Positions 61,701 through 64,000 of a DNA stretch of 64,000 nt are shown in pieces. Numbering within the stretch: position 1 is the stretch's first letter; the number at the start of each line of letters is the position of its first letter. Where the stretch lies: contig CM055095.1 of NCBI GenBank assembly GCA_029204225.1, forward strand, positions 60,468,540 to 60,532,539. The letters run 5' to 3'. Below the pieces are notes generated by a model. It had not been told where the DNA came from. It was given only the letters and a program-made list of their open reading frames with translations, and did no database searches. The stretch comes from Diphasiastrum complanatum (lineage: Eukaryota > Streptophyta > Lycopodiopsida > Lycopodiales > Lycopodiaceae). The translations under genes were made by a program, and so were the position numbers.

Positions 61701-64000
61701 CCATCTTCAACTACAAAAAACTTCAGATTACTATCCAGAACTGAATCTAGATATGCTAAGTTCTGCTGAATTCCAAATAAGCTCAGTCTTCATTCTTGGA
61801 ATCGTTAGGATTTGTTATCAATTGAGCTCTTTGGGACACAATGACTAATGAACTGAGTCTATTTCTCAACTGAGAAATACTCTATACAAAGAATTCGCTA
61901 TATTCTATGCACATAACTTTCACTGATGAATCCTAATGACTCACAAATTATGCGTCTTATAAGCAATATAATAAGTCAAAAAAAACAGTTCTTGGTGAAT
62001 TCTCCTCACATTGCTCATTTAAATCAATTAGTTTTAGTCAGGACTCAGGAGTAACTTGGCTACTCAAGTTAATCTTGCCAATGATTCAAAAATCTCAAAT
62101 GTCTAGATGCCGAAATCACTTATACGTGTATAACACACATAGTAGATTTTTACAAGATTAATTATGGCCATATGAGAATAATCTCACTATGATCCAGTAC
62201 GTAAACATATATCAATATCTGGAAGATCCTCTCTGCCTATATTACTCACATATTTGAATGAGAATCTTGTAACTCAGTTCTCACAATGAAAATTCCATTT
62301 CTCAAGAGTAAATAACATACTTGGGAAATCTCCGAGATGGAAACATATCCATTCTCATGAGTTCACTCAACCCCACTCTGATCCTACTACTCATACTAGG
62401 ATCACGTTGATCCTAAACAAACATTCAAGATTCAATGTTATGATCAAAACTTACTGCATCCTAAATAAAAATGGGATTAGACGTTTTTCATGTGTCAAGA
62501 GTCAATTCTTTTACAAATAGTTACATTATCATCTTTAAAGTTGCAATTACTCATGGTTATCACTATGTACATTTGTTGATGCCTCAAGTGCCATGCTTTT
62601 TCAGGAAGAGGAAAGTGGGTGTGTTCATCGACATGGCAATAATTGGAGGACGACACAGTTTTGCAAAATCTTGGCATATTCATAATGTGGGATCTTCTTC
62701 AGCATATTCAATTTTTGAGGAAGCGTGATTAGGATTTTTTGGTGAAATTCATTTTCACGTATACTGAAACTTAAATCCGCTTCATGTTTTTAAGACTTTC
62801 ACAAATGTTCAGCACTGTGAGACTTAAGGTGTCTACAAACTCACACACAAACATGTCATTGTGTTTGTGTGTGTGTGTGTGTGCGCGCGCGTGAGTGAGT
62901 GAGTGAATATTTAACCAACAGCTAGCTTTGACAGACTTGTCAAATGTCGTCGTATTGGTGAAGAAACAGTGCCCTCAAACCCAGTGTACAACATGCATTG
63001 TATGTAGATTTTTTTCCAATCAGTGTTGTAATCCTCTACTTAGCTGAGAGGAATATATGGAAAGAGCGAAGAAATCTCAGCATTGGATCAAGGTATTTGA
63101 AGAAACATTTTGCCACCACTGATTCTCACTAGCAGATCCGAAACAGCAAAAAGACCTCAGGATTCATTCCACCAAGTAAACTCTTTCCACATTCATGTTT
63201 TGCATCTAAATCCTTCCATACATTAATGTTATGATTGAGCTGAGAAGACCATGCAAAAGAACGGAAGTGTCAAGCCTGTTTACAACTGCGATAGTCACAG
63301 AAGTTTACTTGGTTTCATGCAGTCTCTACCCAGGGCATGTTGGACCATGTCAAAAAAGAAATGGTTTTTCCATTGATGATTCAGATCTATAACAACCAGT
63401 TATTTCTGAAAAAATGCTGGAAAAGGGATCCGCTTTGTTGGTACATAGAATGCCAAATTTATAAATTTCCTTTTCTCTCCAATTATTTGAAGTTCTCATT
63501 CACAAAAGGCTACATCCACATTTATGATCACAAGTTTTATGACCCCATTTGCAGAGGTACAACATTATCAAACAACTAAAATCGAGAATGCTTAGAACAT
63601 TGAGTCACATATGGAGAAAATATGTTGTCCTGCCCTTGGAGCTACAGTCAGTGAGACTTGATACTCGGGAATTTATATTACGTGAGCCTATTAAACTTTA
63701 CAACAATGTCACTGTGCATTCCAGAAACTTAATTGTCCAACATAAGTATGGAAGGTGTGAAGCATGGAGGAAGAGAGTGAGATCTAGTACTTGCTTATTG
63801 GCATCATGTGACCTCTAAAAGTTTTTTGCAGTGTGAAATCTTTGACTGCTACAGGTTCTGCTTGCTCATCTGGAAAAGGATCAGATCGCACGGCAGAAAG
63901 AGGATCCACCTTCACAATTGGCTGAACAGTTTGATCTGAAGATTGACCAATTCTTTCCTCTTTTCTATTCAGTGGAATTCCAGCTCTACTGCAATCTAAT
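20616..64000 (-). CDS. PF20: PF20/SPAG16-type axonemal central-pair WD40 protein (seven visible exons, 5' end beyond the window)
   Basis: Gene-level entry. Exons are 64000-63791 (partial), 28317-28174, 28021-27925, 25251-25163, 24375-24183, 23821-23652 and 20754-20616. Introns are 35,473, 152, 2,673, 787, 361 and 2,897 bp, all GT-AG. Every junction joins in phase, giving 346 codons without a stop and then TAA. The protein is a WD40 propeller with [70 protein letters not shown] and [10 protein letters not shown] at the C-terminus. This order matches PF20 of green algae and SPAG16 of animals, a bridge component of the C1-C2 central pair needed for flagellar motility. The missing N-terminus should be the long non-WD part. 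A different WD protein such as a TAF5 or katanin p80 type is unlikely because GHVDSVN..W and YGHQ.SCN are PF20-specific. Confidence 0.92.
20755..23651 (-). other. PF20: PF20 last intron
   Basis: 2.9-kb intron. Apart from the gypsy tail (22,735-22,940) I see nothing recognisable. The 70-codon minus-strand frame at 23,273-23,061 has no known domain. Confidence 0.7.
22735..22940 (+). pseudogene. Gypsy integrase chromodomain-tail fragment inside PF20's last intron
   Basis: Plus-strand sequence matches the C-terminal end of element E2 (45,010-45,165) closely: TCTACGTGAAGG, then a TCGACTTGAACCTGAAAAGA-like block, then AAATCGTATA.TTACC. The match ends in a local duplication of GGAGACCGTTCGATCT. No LTR or other element part adjoins, so it is a short filler or strongly truncated insertion. 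Confidence 0.8.
23652..23821 (-). CDS. PF20: PF20 exon: WD repeats 5-6
   Basis: 170 bp. Encodes [20 protein letters not shown], then [17 protein letters not shown] and ASSDRSIK. Acceptor CATCTAG, donor ATG|GTGAGT. It ends with two bases of a Cys codon completed by the last exon. Confidence 0.92.
24183..24375 (-). CDS. PF20: PF20 exon: WD repeats 4-5
   Basis: 193 bp. Encodes [38 protein letters not shown] and [17 protein letters not shown]. The acceptor (TTAACAG|C) lies only 31 bp from a long AG/CT microsatellite. Donor AAG|GTAAAA. Confidence 0.94.
24407..24478. repeat. (CT)36 microsatellite in a PF20 intron
   Basis: 72 bp of uninterrupted CT, read as (AG)n on the gene's sense strand, followed (plus strand) by short CA/GT runs to about 24,530. 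It ends 31 bp before the next exon's acceptor. Confidence 0.95.
25163..25251 (-). CDS. PF20: PF20 exon: WD repeat 3
   Basis: 89 bp. Encodes [20 protein letters not shown], then HTARIWDLS. Acceptor TGTGGCAG, donor AAG|GTGCTC. The larger minus-strand open frame around it (25508-25074) is only read-through into introns. Confidence 0.92.
25377..26880. repeat. Degenerate tandem duplication (about 0.7 kb) in a PF20 intron
   Basis: Segments around 25,385-26,035 and 26,040-26,880 share ordered words: AACAAGCCCAGA / AGTAAGCCCAGA, AAGTGTTCCGAAGAGATACTG / AATGTTCCAAAAAGATGCTG (each under 21 bases), TTTCAAGAA.TT, GCCACAA.GACA, ATTGTACATT and TTAGCTTGTT. Many substitutions and indels indicate an old event. 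The exon at 25,163-25,251 is not included. Confidence 0.7.
26881..27924 (-). other. PF20: PF20 intron sequence
   Basis: Remainder of the 2.67-kb intron; nothing recognisable. Confidence 0.6.
27925..28021 (-). CDS. PF20: PF20 exon: WD repeat 2
   Basis: 97 bp, phase 2 in and phase 0 out. Encodes [20 protein letters not shown] and [12 protein letters not shown]. Acceptor TTTGTAG, donor CAA|GTAAAC. Confidence 0.92.
28174..28317 (-). CDS. PF20: PF20 exon: WD repeat 1
   Basis: 144 bp between acceptor TTTTTCCAG and donor AAG|GTATTT. Encodes [19 protein letters not shown], then [19 protein letters not shown] and FHP, the first blade and the start of the second. The [15 protein letters not shown] block is highly characteristic of PF20. 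Confidence 0.92.
29073..29123. repeat. (CT)n microsatellite
   Basis: About 25 CT units. Confidence 0.95.
29221..29290. repeat. 28-bp tandem repeat, 2.5 copies
   Basis: ATGATTCAGGCAAAGCCTAC plus 8 bases is repeated at 29,221, 29,249 and 29,277; the third copy is cut by the following CT tract. Confidence 0.93.
29291..29353. repeat. (CT)n microsatellite
   Basis: About 31 CT units, followed by a GCACGCGCGCGCGCG run. It marks the 5' border of the LINE piece. Confidence 0.95.
29354..29525 (+). mobile_element. 5' leader of an ORF1-only LINE (part 1)
   Basis: GC-rich leader with repeated TCCATCGC and GATCTGCTGG words. The same words precede the ORF1 start at 33,312-33,370 on the minus strand. It ends in ATCGC, the complement of the GCGAT at 33,366-33,370, so the two pieces were one leader before the gypsy insertion (E1) and an inversion separated them. 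Confidence 0.7.
29526..29976 (-). mobile_element. E1 3' LTR
   Basis: 451 bp, on the minus strand AGTTATGG...ATAACT. It contains a GCTATAAGTAGGG TATA region. By eye it differs from the LTR at 33,371-33,821 at about six positions. A GTGTCGGGGAGAG polypurine tract lies just inside it. Flanked on the outside by ATCGC (29,521-29,525). Confidence 0.92.
29977..31905 (-). pseudogene. E1 gypsy interior: gag, protease and integrase C-terminus, with RT-RNase H deleted
   Basis: Minus strand. Gag starts abruptly at [15 protein letters not shown] and includes [20 protein letters not shown] and a knuckle [14 protein letters not shown] in which the second Cys is Phe. The protease is [11 protein letters not shown]. 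Right after YRIGDF the sequence jumps into the integrase (FWTEL..., then [14 protein letters not shown]), so RT, RNase H and the integrase core are missing; a short TTCTGGA-like microhomology sits at the junction. A 302-codon frame (30,929-30,021) carries the integrase end, the GPY-type block and a chromodomain-like [19 protein letters not shown]. The copy is non-autonomous. Confidence 0.9.
31906..32538. other. GC-rich segment of unknown origin within an inverted block
   Basis: Rich in CCCGGGCA/GCCCGGG words and GGCAGGCAGG runs. Overlapping open frames on both strands are a by-product of composition. It lies between the gag breakpoint and the CT tract that borders the LINE, and by the inversion model it is the original DNA 3' of the LINE. 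Confidence 0.4.
32539..32602. repeat. (GA)n microsatellite at the LINE 3' end
   Basis: About 32 GA units, read as (CT)n on the LINE strand directly after its AATAAAGCTTTCTTTC end. Confidence 0.95.
32603..33370 (-). mobile_element. ORF1-only LINE body (part 2: leader end, ORF1, 3' UTR)
   Basis: Minus strand. Leader 33,370-33,313, ORF1 33,312-32,791, then only about 190 bp of 3' UTR containing AATAAA (32,616-32,611) before the CT tract. No reverse transcriptase follows, so the copy must be mobilised in trans or has lost ORF2. Confidence 0.65.
32791..33312 (-). CDS. LINE ORF1-like protein (173 aa)
   Basis: Starts [12 protein letters not shown]; a Ser/Pro-rich N-terminus (residues 1-45) leads to [20 protein letters not shown], an RNP2-like strand opening. 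It then has [28 protein letters not shown], a basic helix ERKKARQEA and a final YRDGIIRLV. This is the layout of L1-type ORF1 RNA-binding proteins (RRM followed by a C-terminal domain). It is a complete frame with no stop. It is too short for a full ORF1 with a coiled coil. The assignment is by pattern only. Confidence 0.55.
   Translation of the reverse strand: MPRVKGVVATTFEPSSVSFPIISPPLPSPSLISATFTESRLREHKALNVRVRGIPNSQNVVAEAEKFLEGNLQHHSKGMETAWRPKKDLDTLVIRFKSVSHRREVLGKRFKLRETKIYLDEDLTFIQVQERKKARQEALSTGKRLIYRDGIIRLVDRKPIVNDNSEIEFEIEK
33371..33821 (+). mobile_element. E1 5' LTR (inverted relative to its partner)
   Basis: 451 bp, AGTTATGG...ATAACT, followed by TCGTATCAGAGC, the initiator-Met tRNA primer site with one mismatch. 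Preceded by GCGAT (33,366-33,370), the complement of the ATCGC next to the other LTR. Confidence 0.92.
33822..34199 (+). mobile_element. E1 leader region
   Basis: Primer site and C/T-rich untranslated leader, related at its start to the E3 leader (48,356 onward; shared AGAGCACTTTC.TGAGCAT). It breaks off at 34,199 before gag. The open frames in it are proline/cysteine-rich artefacts of C/T composition. Confidence 0.75.
34200..34520 (+). mobile_element. LTR-like fragment related to E4 LTRs
   Basis: Begins TGTTATGAGCCTACGATCAG and shares AACCCTAGGG and GGGCAAGACAATGT in order with the E4 LTR, plus a TTATAAATAG TATA-like box. Strongly diverged; the right end is unclear. Confidence 0.45.
34720..37450 (+). 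pseudogene. E0: degenerate gypsy element, left part (gag to integrase)
   Basis: Heavily decayed plus-strand copy of the E1/E3 family. Gag trace [12 protein letters not shown], knuckle trace [15 protein letters not shown], protease trace [12 protein letters not shown], RNase H trace [15 protein letters not shown], integrase zinc region VGGHFGY and core trace [14 protein letters not shown]. Dozens of stops and frameshifts. It continues at 59,775 beyond E5: the TATG at 37,447-37,450 joins TATAATTACAC in the same integrase position (compare 58,780 in E3). Confidence 0.8.
37451..37916 (-). mobile_element. E5 3' LTR
   Basis: 466 bp. Minus strand reads TGTCATGCCCACG...GGACTTTATA. The polypurine tract lies at 37,917-37,933. 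The outer flank GTATG (37,446-37,450) is repeated at 59,770-59,774 after the other LTR. Confidence 0.9.
37946..38585 (-). pseudogene. E5 integrase C-terminus and chromodomain
   Basis: Two minus-strand frames: [20 protein letters not shown] with the region to FQVGD, then [19 protein letters not shown] (GPY/F module), FHVSR and [20 protein letters not shown] (chromodomain). Broken by a stop near 38,343. Truncated at 38,585, so catalytic parts of E5 are missing or displaced by later insertions. Confidence 0.88.
38586..39345. other. Unassigned DNA within E5
   Basis: No frame or LTR recognised; probably degraded retroelement or filler sequence between E5 and E6. Confidence 0.35.
39346..39664 (-). 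mobile_element. E6 3' LTR, truncated
   Basis: On the minus strand it starts TGTTACGAGCTCATGACC and matches the E4 LTRs almost base for base, but stops about 40 bp short of the E4 end. A polypurine tract (39,665-39,680) precedes it. Confidence 0.9.
39665..41930 (-). pseudogene. E6 gypsy interior: RT end, RNase H, integrase
   Basis: Minus strand, same family as E4 and nearly identical over shared parts. RT C-terminus ([19 protein letters not shown], then [19 protein letters not shown]), RNase H ([19 protein letters not shown] onward), integrase zinc-binding region ([17 protein letters not shown]) and core ([29 protein letters not shown]). An in-frame deletion of about 29 codons removes the segment between MLRAYV and SPFMLMYG. 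A frameshift follows, then the C-terminal [10 protein letters not shown] module. The 5' half of the element is absent: it is cut at about 41,905-41,930 against E2 in the opposite orientation. Confidence 0.9.
41905..45270 (+). pseudogene. E2 gypsy interior: protease to integrase
   Basis: Plus strand, E5 family. Protease [12 protein letters not shown] (catalytic D-S/T-G changed to DSSS), then [16 protein letters not shown] with [37 protein letters not shown] and FLDD active site ([12 protein letters not shown]). RNase [17 protein letters not shown], integrase [18 protein letters not shown] and DGQTERTN, chromodomain [16 protein letters not shown]. Stops at about 42,581, 42,983, 43,036, 44,047 and 44,725 and a frameshift near 44,862 break it. 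RT is interrupted at about 43,083-43,290 by a foreign piece. Gag and the 5' LTR are missing. Confidence 0.9.
43083..43290 (+). mobile_element. Degraded LTR-like piece interrupting E2 RT
   Basis: Between the RT block [15 protein letters not shown] and the RNase H start lies sequence with AGTTATG, GAAGCTTCTTTTGGGCTTC, TATAATTAGG and CAGCTGATGATATTGA in the same order as the E1/E3 LTR. About half of the LTR length is present, and part of the E2 RT connection region was lost. Confidence 0.5.
45271..45766 (+). mobile_element. E2 3' LTR
   Basis: Starts TGTCATGCCCATGACTGG right after AAGGGGGGAAGAA, its polypurine tract. Contains a GGGTATAAGTATACC TATA region. Ends near GAGGACTTTCT, as judged from the E5 LTR ends. 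Confidence 0.85.
45767..47453 (-). mobile_element. E5 leader/5' internal region (probable)
   Basis: Lies 3' (minus strand) of the E5 primer site. Contains two poly-C runs (46,553-46,570 and 46,632-46,653) and a (GA)n run (46,702-46,735). No gag domain recognised; the 69-codon minus frame at 46,258 has no known motif. Assignment to E5 rests on position only. Confidence 0.4.
47454..47465 (-). other. E5 primer-binding site
   Basis: Minus strand TGGTATCAGAGC, complementary to the 3' end of plant initiator-Met tRNA, directly after the 5' LTR end. Confidence 0.85.
47468..47944 (-). mobile_element. E5 5' LTR, main part (split by E3)
   Basis: Same family as the LTR at 37,451-37,916. The last 16-21 bp of the LTR (its start on the minus strand) lie beyond E3, at 59,749-59,769, where GACCAGTCGTGAGCATGGCA completes the end. 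E3 caused a 5-bp duplication, AGACC, at 47,940-47,944 and 59,749-59,753. Confidence 0.9.
47945..48355 (+). mobile_element. E3 5' LTR
   Basis: 411 bp, AGTTATGGAC...GTAACT, with a GCTATAAGTAGGG TATA region. Followed at 48,356 by TGGTATTAGAGC (initiator-Met primer site with one mismatch). Preceded by AGACC. Confidence 0.92.
48356..49037 (+). mobile_element. E3 leader
   Basis: About 680 bp between the primer site and the gag ATG, very C/T-rich. The proline-rich open frames in it (48,374-48,879) are composition artefacts. Confidence 0.75.
49038..50062 (+). pseudogene. E3 gag, 5' part
   Basis: ATG at 49,038 ([12 protein letters not shown]). An N-terminal helix with [16 protein letters not shown], then a frame break after SLQPHGP. 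The retrotransposon-gag domain resumes as [20 protein letters not shown] and [21 protein letters not shown] proline-rich linker ends in the knuckle [11 protein letters not shown], which is cut by the E4 insertion after CCTGA. Confidence 0.9.
50063..50420 (+). mobile_element. E4 5' LTR
   Basis: 358 bp, TGTTACGAGC...TATTACA, canonical TG..CA ends. TATA-like TACTATATATC near 50,345. Followed by the primer site TGGTATCAGAGCC at 50,422. It differs from its partner at roughly 11 positions by eye. Confidence 0.95.
50421..51315 (+). mobile_element. E4 leader
   Basis: Primer site plus about 880 bp of untranslated leader. Short open frames only. Confidence 0.75.
51316..52674 (+). pseudogene. E4 gag and protease
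   Basis: ATG at 51,316 ([14 protein letters not shown]). An acidic N-terminal region is broken by TAG (51,478) and a frame change. The gag domain has [20 protein letters not shown] and [17 protein letters not shown] follows at about 51,931. A Lys-rich linker leads to a complete CCHC knuckle ([14 protein letters not shown]) and the protease, with [13 protein letters not shown] in place of D-T/S-G-A. TAG at 52,673. The protease active site is altered. Confidence 0.9.
52731..53215 (+). pseudogene. E4 post-protease linker ending in an RT deletion
   Basis: Contains [16 protein letters not shown] and [17 protein letters not shown], then TPVSKPPYR, the usual lead-in to reverse transcriptase. The next bases already belong to the RT/RNase H connection ([16 protein letters not shown]-like, in another frame). 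The whole polymerase core is therefore deleted at about 53,209-53,215. Confidence 0.88.
53216..53719 (+). pseudogene. E4 RNase H
   Basis: [20 protein letters not shown] (first catalytic Asp replaced by Asn in TNAS), [39 protein letters not shown] and YALSRM. Ends at TAG after RGKC. Closely matches E6 read on the other strand. Confidence 0.9.
53720..55301 (+). pseudogene. E4 integrase with chromodomain
   Basis: A frame break near 53,960-54,070 affects the zinc-binding part (CQKCQ is present). The core is open to the end: [25 protein letters not shown] and DGQTERVNQ supply the D, D, E residues. [11 protein letters not shown] module follows, then [10 protein letters not shown] and a chromodomain [16 protein letters not shown]. 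The 444-codon frame stops just before the polypurine tract AAGGGGGAGGG. Confidence 0.92.
55313..55670 (+). mobile_element. E4 3' LTR
   Basis: 358 bp partner of 50,063-50,420, preceded by AAGGGGGAGGGAG. Followed by CCTGA (55,671-55,675), repeating 50,058-50,062. Confidence 0.95.
55671..56560 (+). pseudogene. E3 gag end and protease
   Basis: Resumes exactly where gag was cut: [14 protein letters not shown] completes the knuckle. Protease [13 protein letters not shown] has an intact DTG motif. [15 protein letters not shown] and [20 protein letters not shown] follow. Stops at 56,097, 56,334 and about 56,565 break the frame. Confidence 0.92.
56561..57655 (+). pseudogene. E3 reverse transcriptase and RNase H
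   Basis: RT motifs in order: [59 protein letters not shown] and active site VYFDDILVF (catalytic Asp pair kept), then [11 protein letters not shown] at 57,140. RNase [49 protein letters not shown] (Asp of TDH changed to Asn). TAG at 57,647. Confidence 0.92.
57656..59275 (+). pseudogene. E3 integrase with chromodomain
   Basis: RNase H end (ADALSRLP), H2C2 zinc-binding region ([23 protein letters not shown]), core [20 protein letters not shown] and [12 protein letters not shown]-type module and chromodomain [19 protein letters not shown]. Stops at 58,145, about 58,277, 58,727, 58,739 and 58,921. Ends at 59,275 before GTGTCGGGGAG. Confidence 0.92.
59321..59748 (+). mobile_element. E3 3' LTR
   Basis: 428 bp, AGTTATGGAC...GTAACT; slightly longer than the 5' LTR because of a short duplication of AAGTCTTGCTTATGTGCT near 59,699. 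Followed by AGACC (59,749-59,753). Confidence 0.92.
59754..59769 (-). mobile_element. E5 5' LTR, terminal piece
   Basis: Outer end of the E5 5' LTR, minus strand TGCCATGCTCACGACT, separated from the rest by E3. Outside it lies GTATG (59,770-59,774). Confidence 0.85.
59775..60170 (+). pseudogene. E0: degenerate gypsy element, right part (integrase C-terminus)
   Basis: Continues the E0 integrase from 37,450. Homologous to E3 58,790-59,190, ending in a chromodomain trace [20 protein letters not shown] and PIDVFAHTP. Broken by stops. Confidence 0.82.
60260..60623 (-). mobile_element. Degenerate gypsy 3' LTR
   Basis: Minus strand begins TGTTACGTCCACATC immediately after AAGGGGAGAAGAA, a polypurine tract, and contains a CTATCTATAGG TATA-like region. 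The far end is not defined. Confidence 0.55.
60639..61130 (-). pseudogene. Degenerate gypsy integrase tail
   Basis: Decayed minus-strand relative of the E2/E5 integrase end. A trace such as [12 protein letters not shown] occupies the position of [10 protein letters not shown], followed upstream by blocks resembling the GPY region. Many stops. Belongs with the LTR at 60,260-60,623. Confidence 0.5.
61131..63790. other. 5' end of PF20 giant intron, nothing firm
   Basis: AT-rich; no element ends or coding motifs recognised. A TG/CG/GAGT simple repeat lies at 62,861-62,907. Confidence 0.45.
63791..64000 (-). CDS. PF20: PF20 exon (linker and start of first WD repeat), partial at right edge
   Basis: Open in one frame across 69 codons, ending [16 protein letters not shown] plus two bases (AA) before a GTACTA donor. 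The first base of the next exon completes Asn, and the joined text reads [12 protein letters not shown], exactly the spacing of the PF20 family. The upstream part is an acidic, Ser/Pro-rich linker. Its 5' splice acceptor is not in view. Confidence 0.85.

Larger units (their letters stand above)
28318..63790 (-). other. PF20: PF20 giant intron (35,473 bp)
   Basis: Bounded by a GTACTA donor at 63,790 and a TTTTTCCAG acceptor at 28,318, with the Asn codon split correctly across it. Apart from about 0.75 kb at the left and a few kb at the right, the content is transposable elements, listed below. I see no alternative exon inside. Confidence 0.85.

Noticed and set aside
1-64000. tRNA, rRNA, CRISPR array or bacterial operon structure
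   Set aside because: None recognised. The window is nuclear plant DNA with spliced genes and retroelements.

Overview
The window comes from a land-plant nuclear genome. It has plant-type split genes, a plastid chaperone gene with a transit peptide, Ty1/copia and Ty3/gypsy elements primed by initiator-Met tRNA, LINE pieces, and many long (CT)n tracts. One host gene narrows the source: the minus strand encodes a clear PF20/SPAG16 homologue, a WD40 protein of the axonemal central pair. Plants without flagellated sperm have lost axonemal genes, so I infer a plant with swimming sperm (bryophyte, lycophyte, fern, cycad or Ginkgo). The very long, retrotransposon-filled intron fits a fern, cycad or Ginkgo best. 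I cannot name the species.

Layout. 1-3262 (minus): 5' part of a ClpD/ERD1-type chloroplast Clp ATPase gene (exon 1, a 2.1-kb intron, exon 2 and the start of exon 3), running off the left edge. 4.3-16.6 kb: intergenic DNA with a scrambled copia remnant (5.05-8.03 kb), several short tandem duplications, a degenerate four-copy array (10.8-11.9 kb), a fold-back element (13.06-13.23 kb) and a probable solo LTR (14.8-15.3 kb). 16.6-17.7 kb (minus): a broken, intron-containing pseudogene of a beta-class DNA amino-methyltransferase. 19.6-19.9 kb: 3' end of a LINE.

20,616-64,000 (minus): the PF20 gene. Six 3' exons lie between 20,616 and 28,317. The next upstream exon lies at 63,791-64,000, so one intron is about 35.5 kb long. 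All splice phases agree and the frame has no stop.

That intron is a stack of insertions. At 29.3-34.2 kb an ORF1-only LINE sits in a (CT)n tract, is interrupted by a gypsy element with 5-bp target duplications, and the locus was then partly inverted, leaving the two LTRs in opposite orientation. From 34.7 to 60.2 kb there is a four-level nest. An old degenerate gypsy element (here E0, plus) is split by a gypsy element (E5, minus; duplication GTATG). The 5' LTR of E5 is split by another gypsy element (E3, plus; duplication AGACC; LTR ends AGTTA...TAACT instead of TG...CA). The gag zinc knuckle of E3 is split by a fourth (E4, plus; duplication CCTGA), which lacks its reverse transcriptase. Two more truncated elements (E6 minus, E2 plus) meet in antiparallel orientation inside E5. 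All element ORFs are broken. ClpD and PF20 are the only genes here that look intact.
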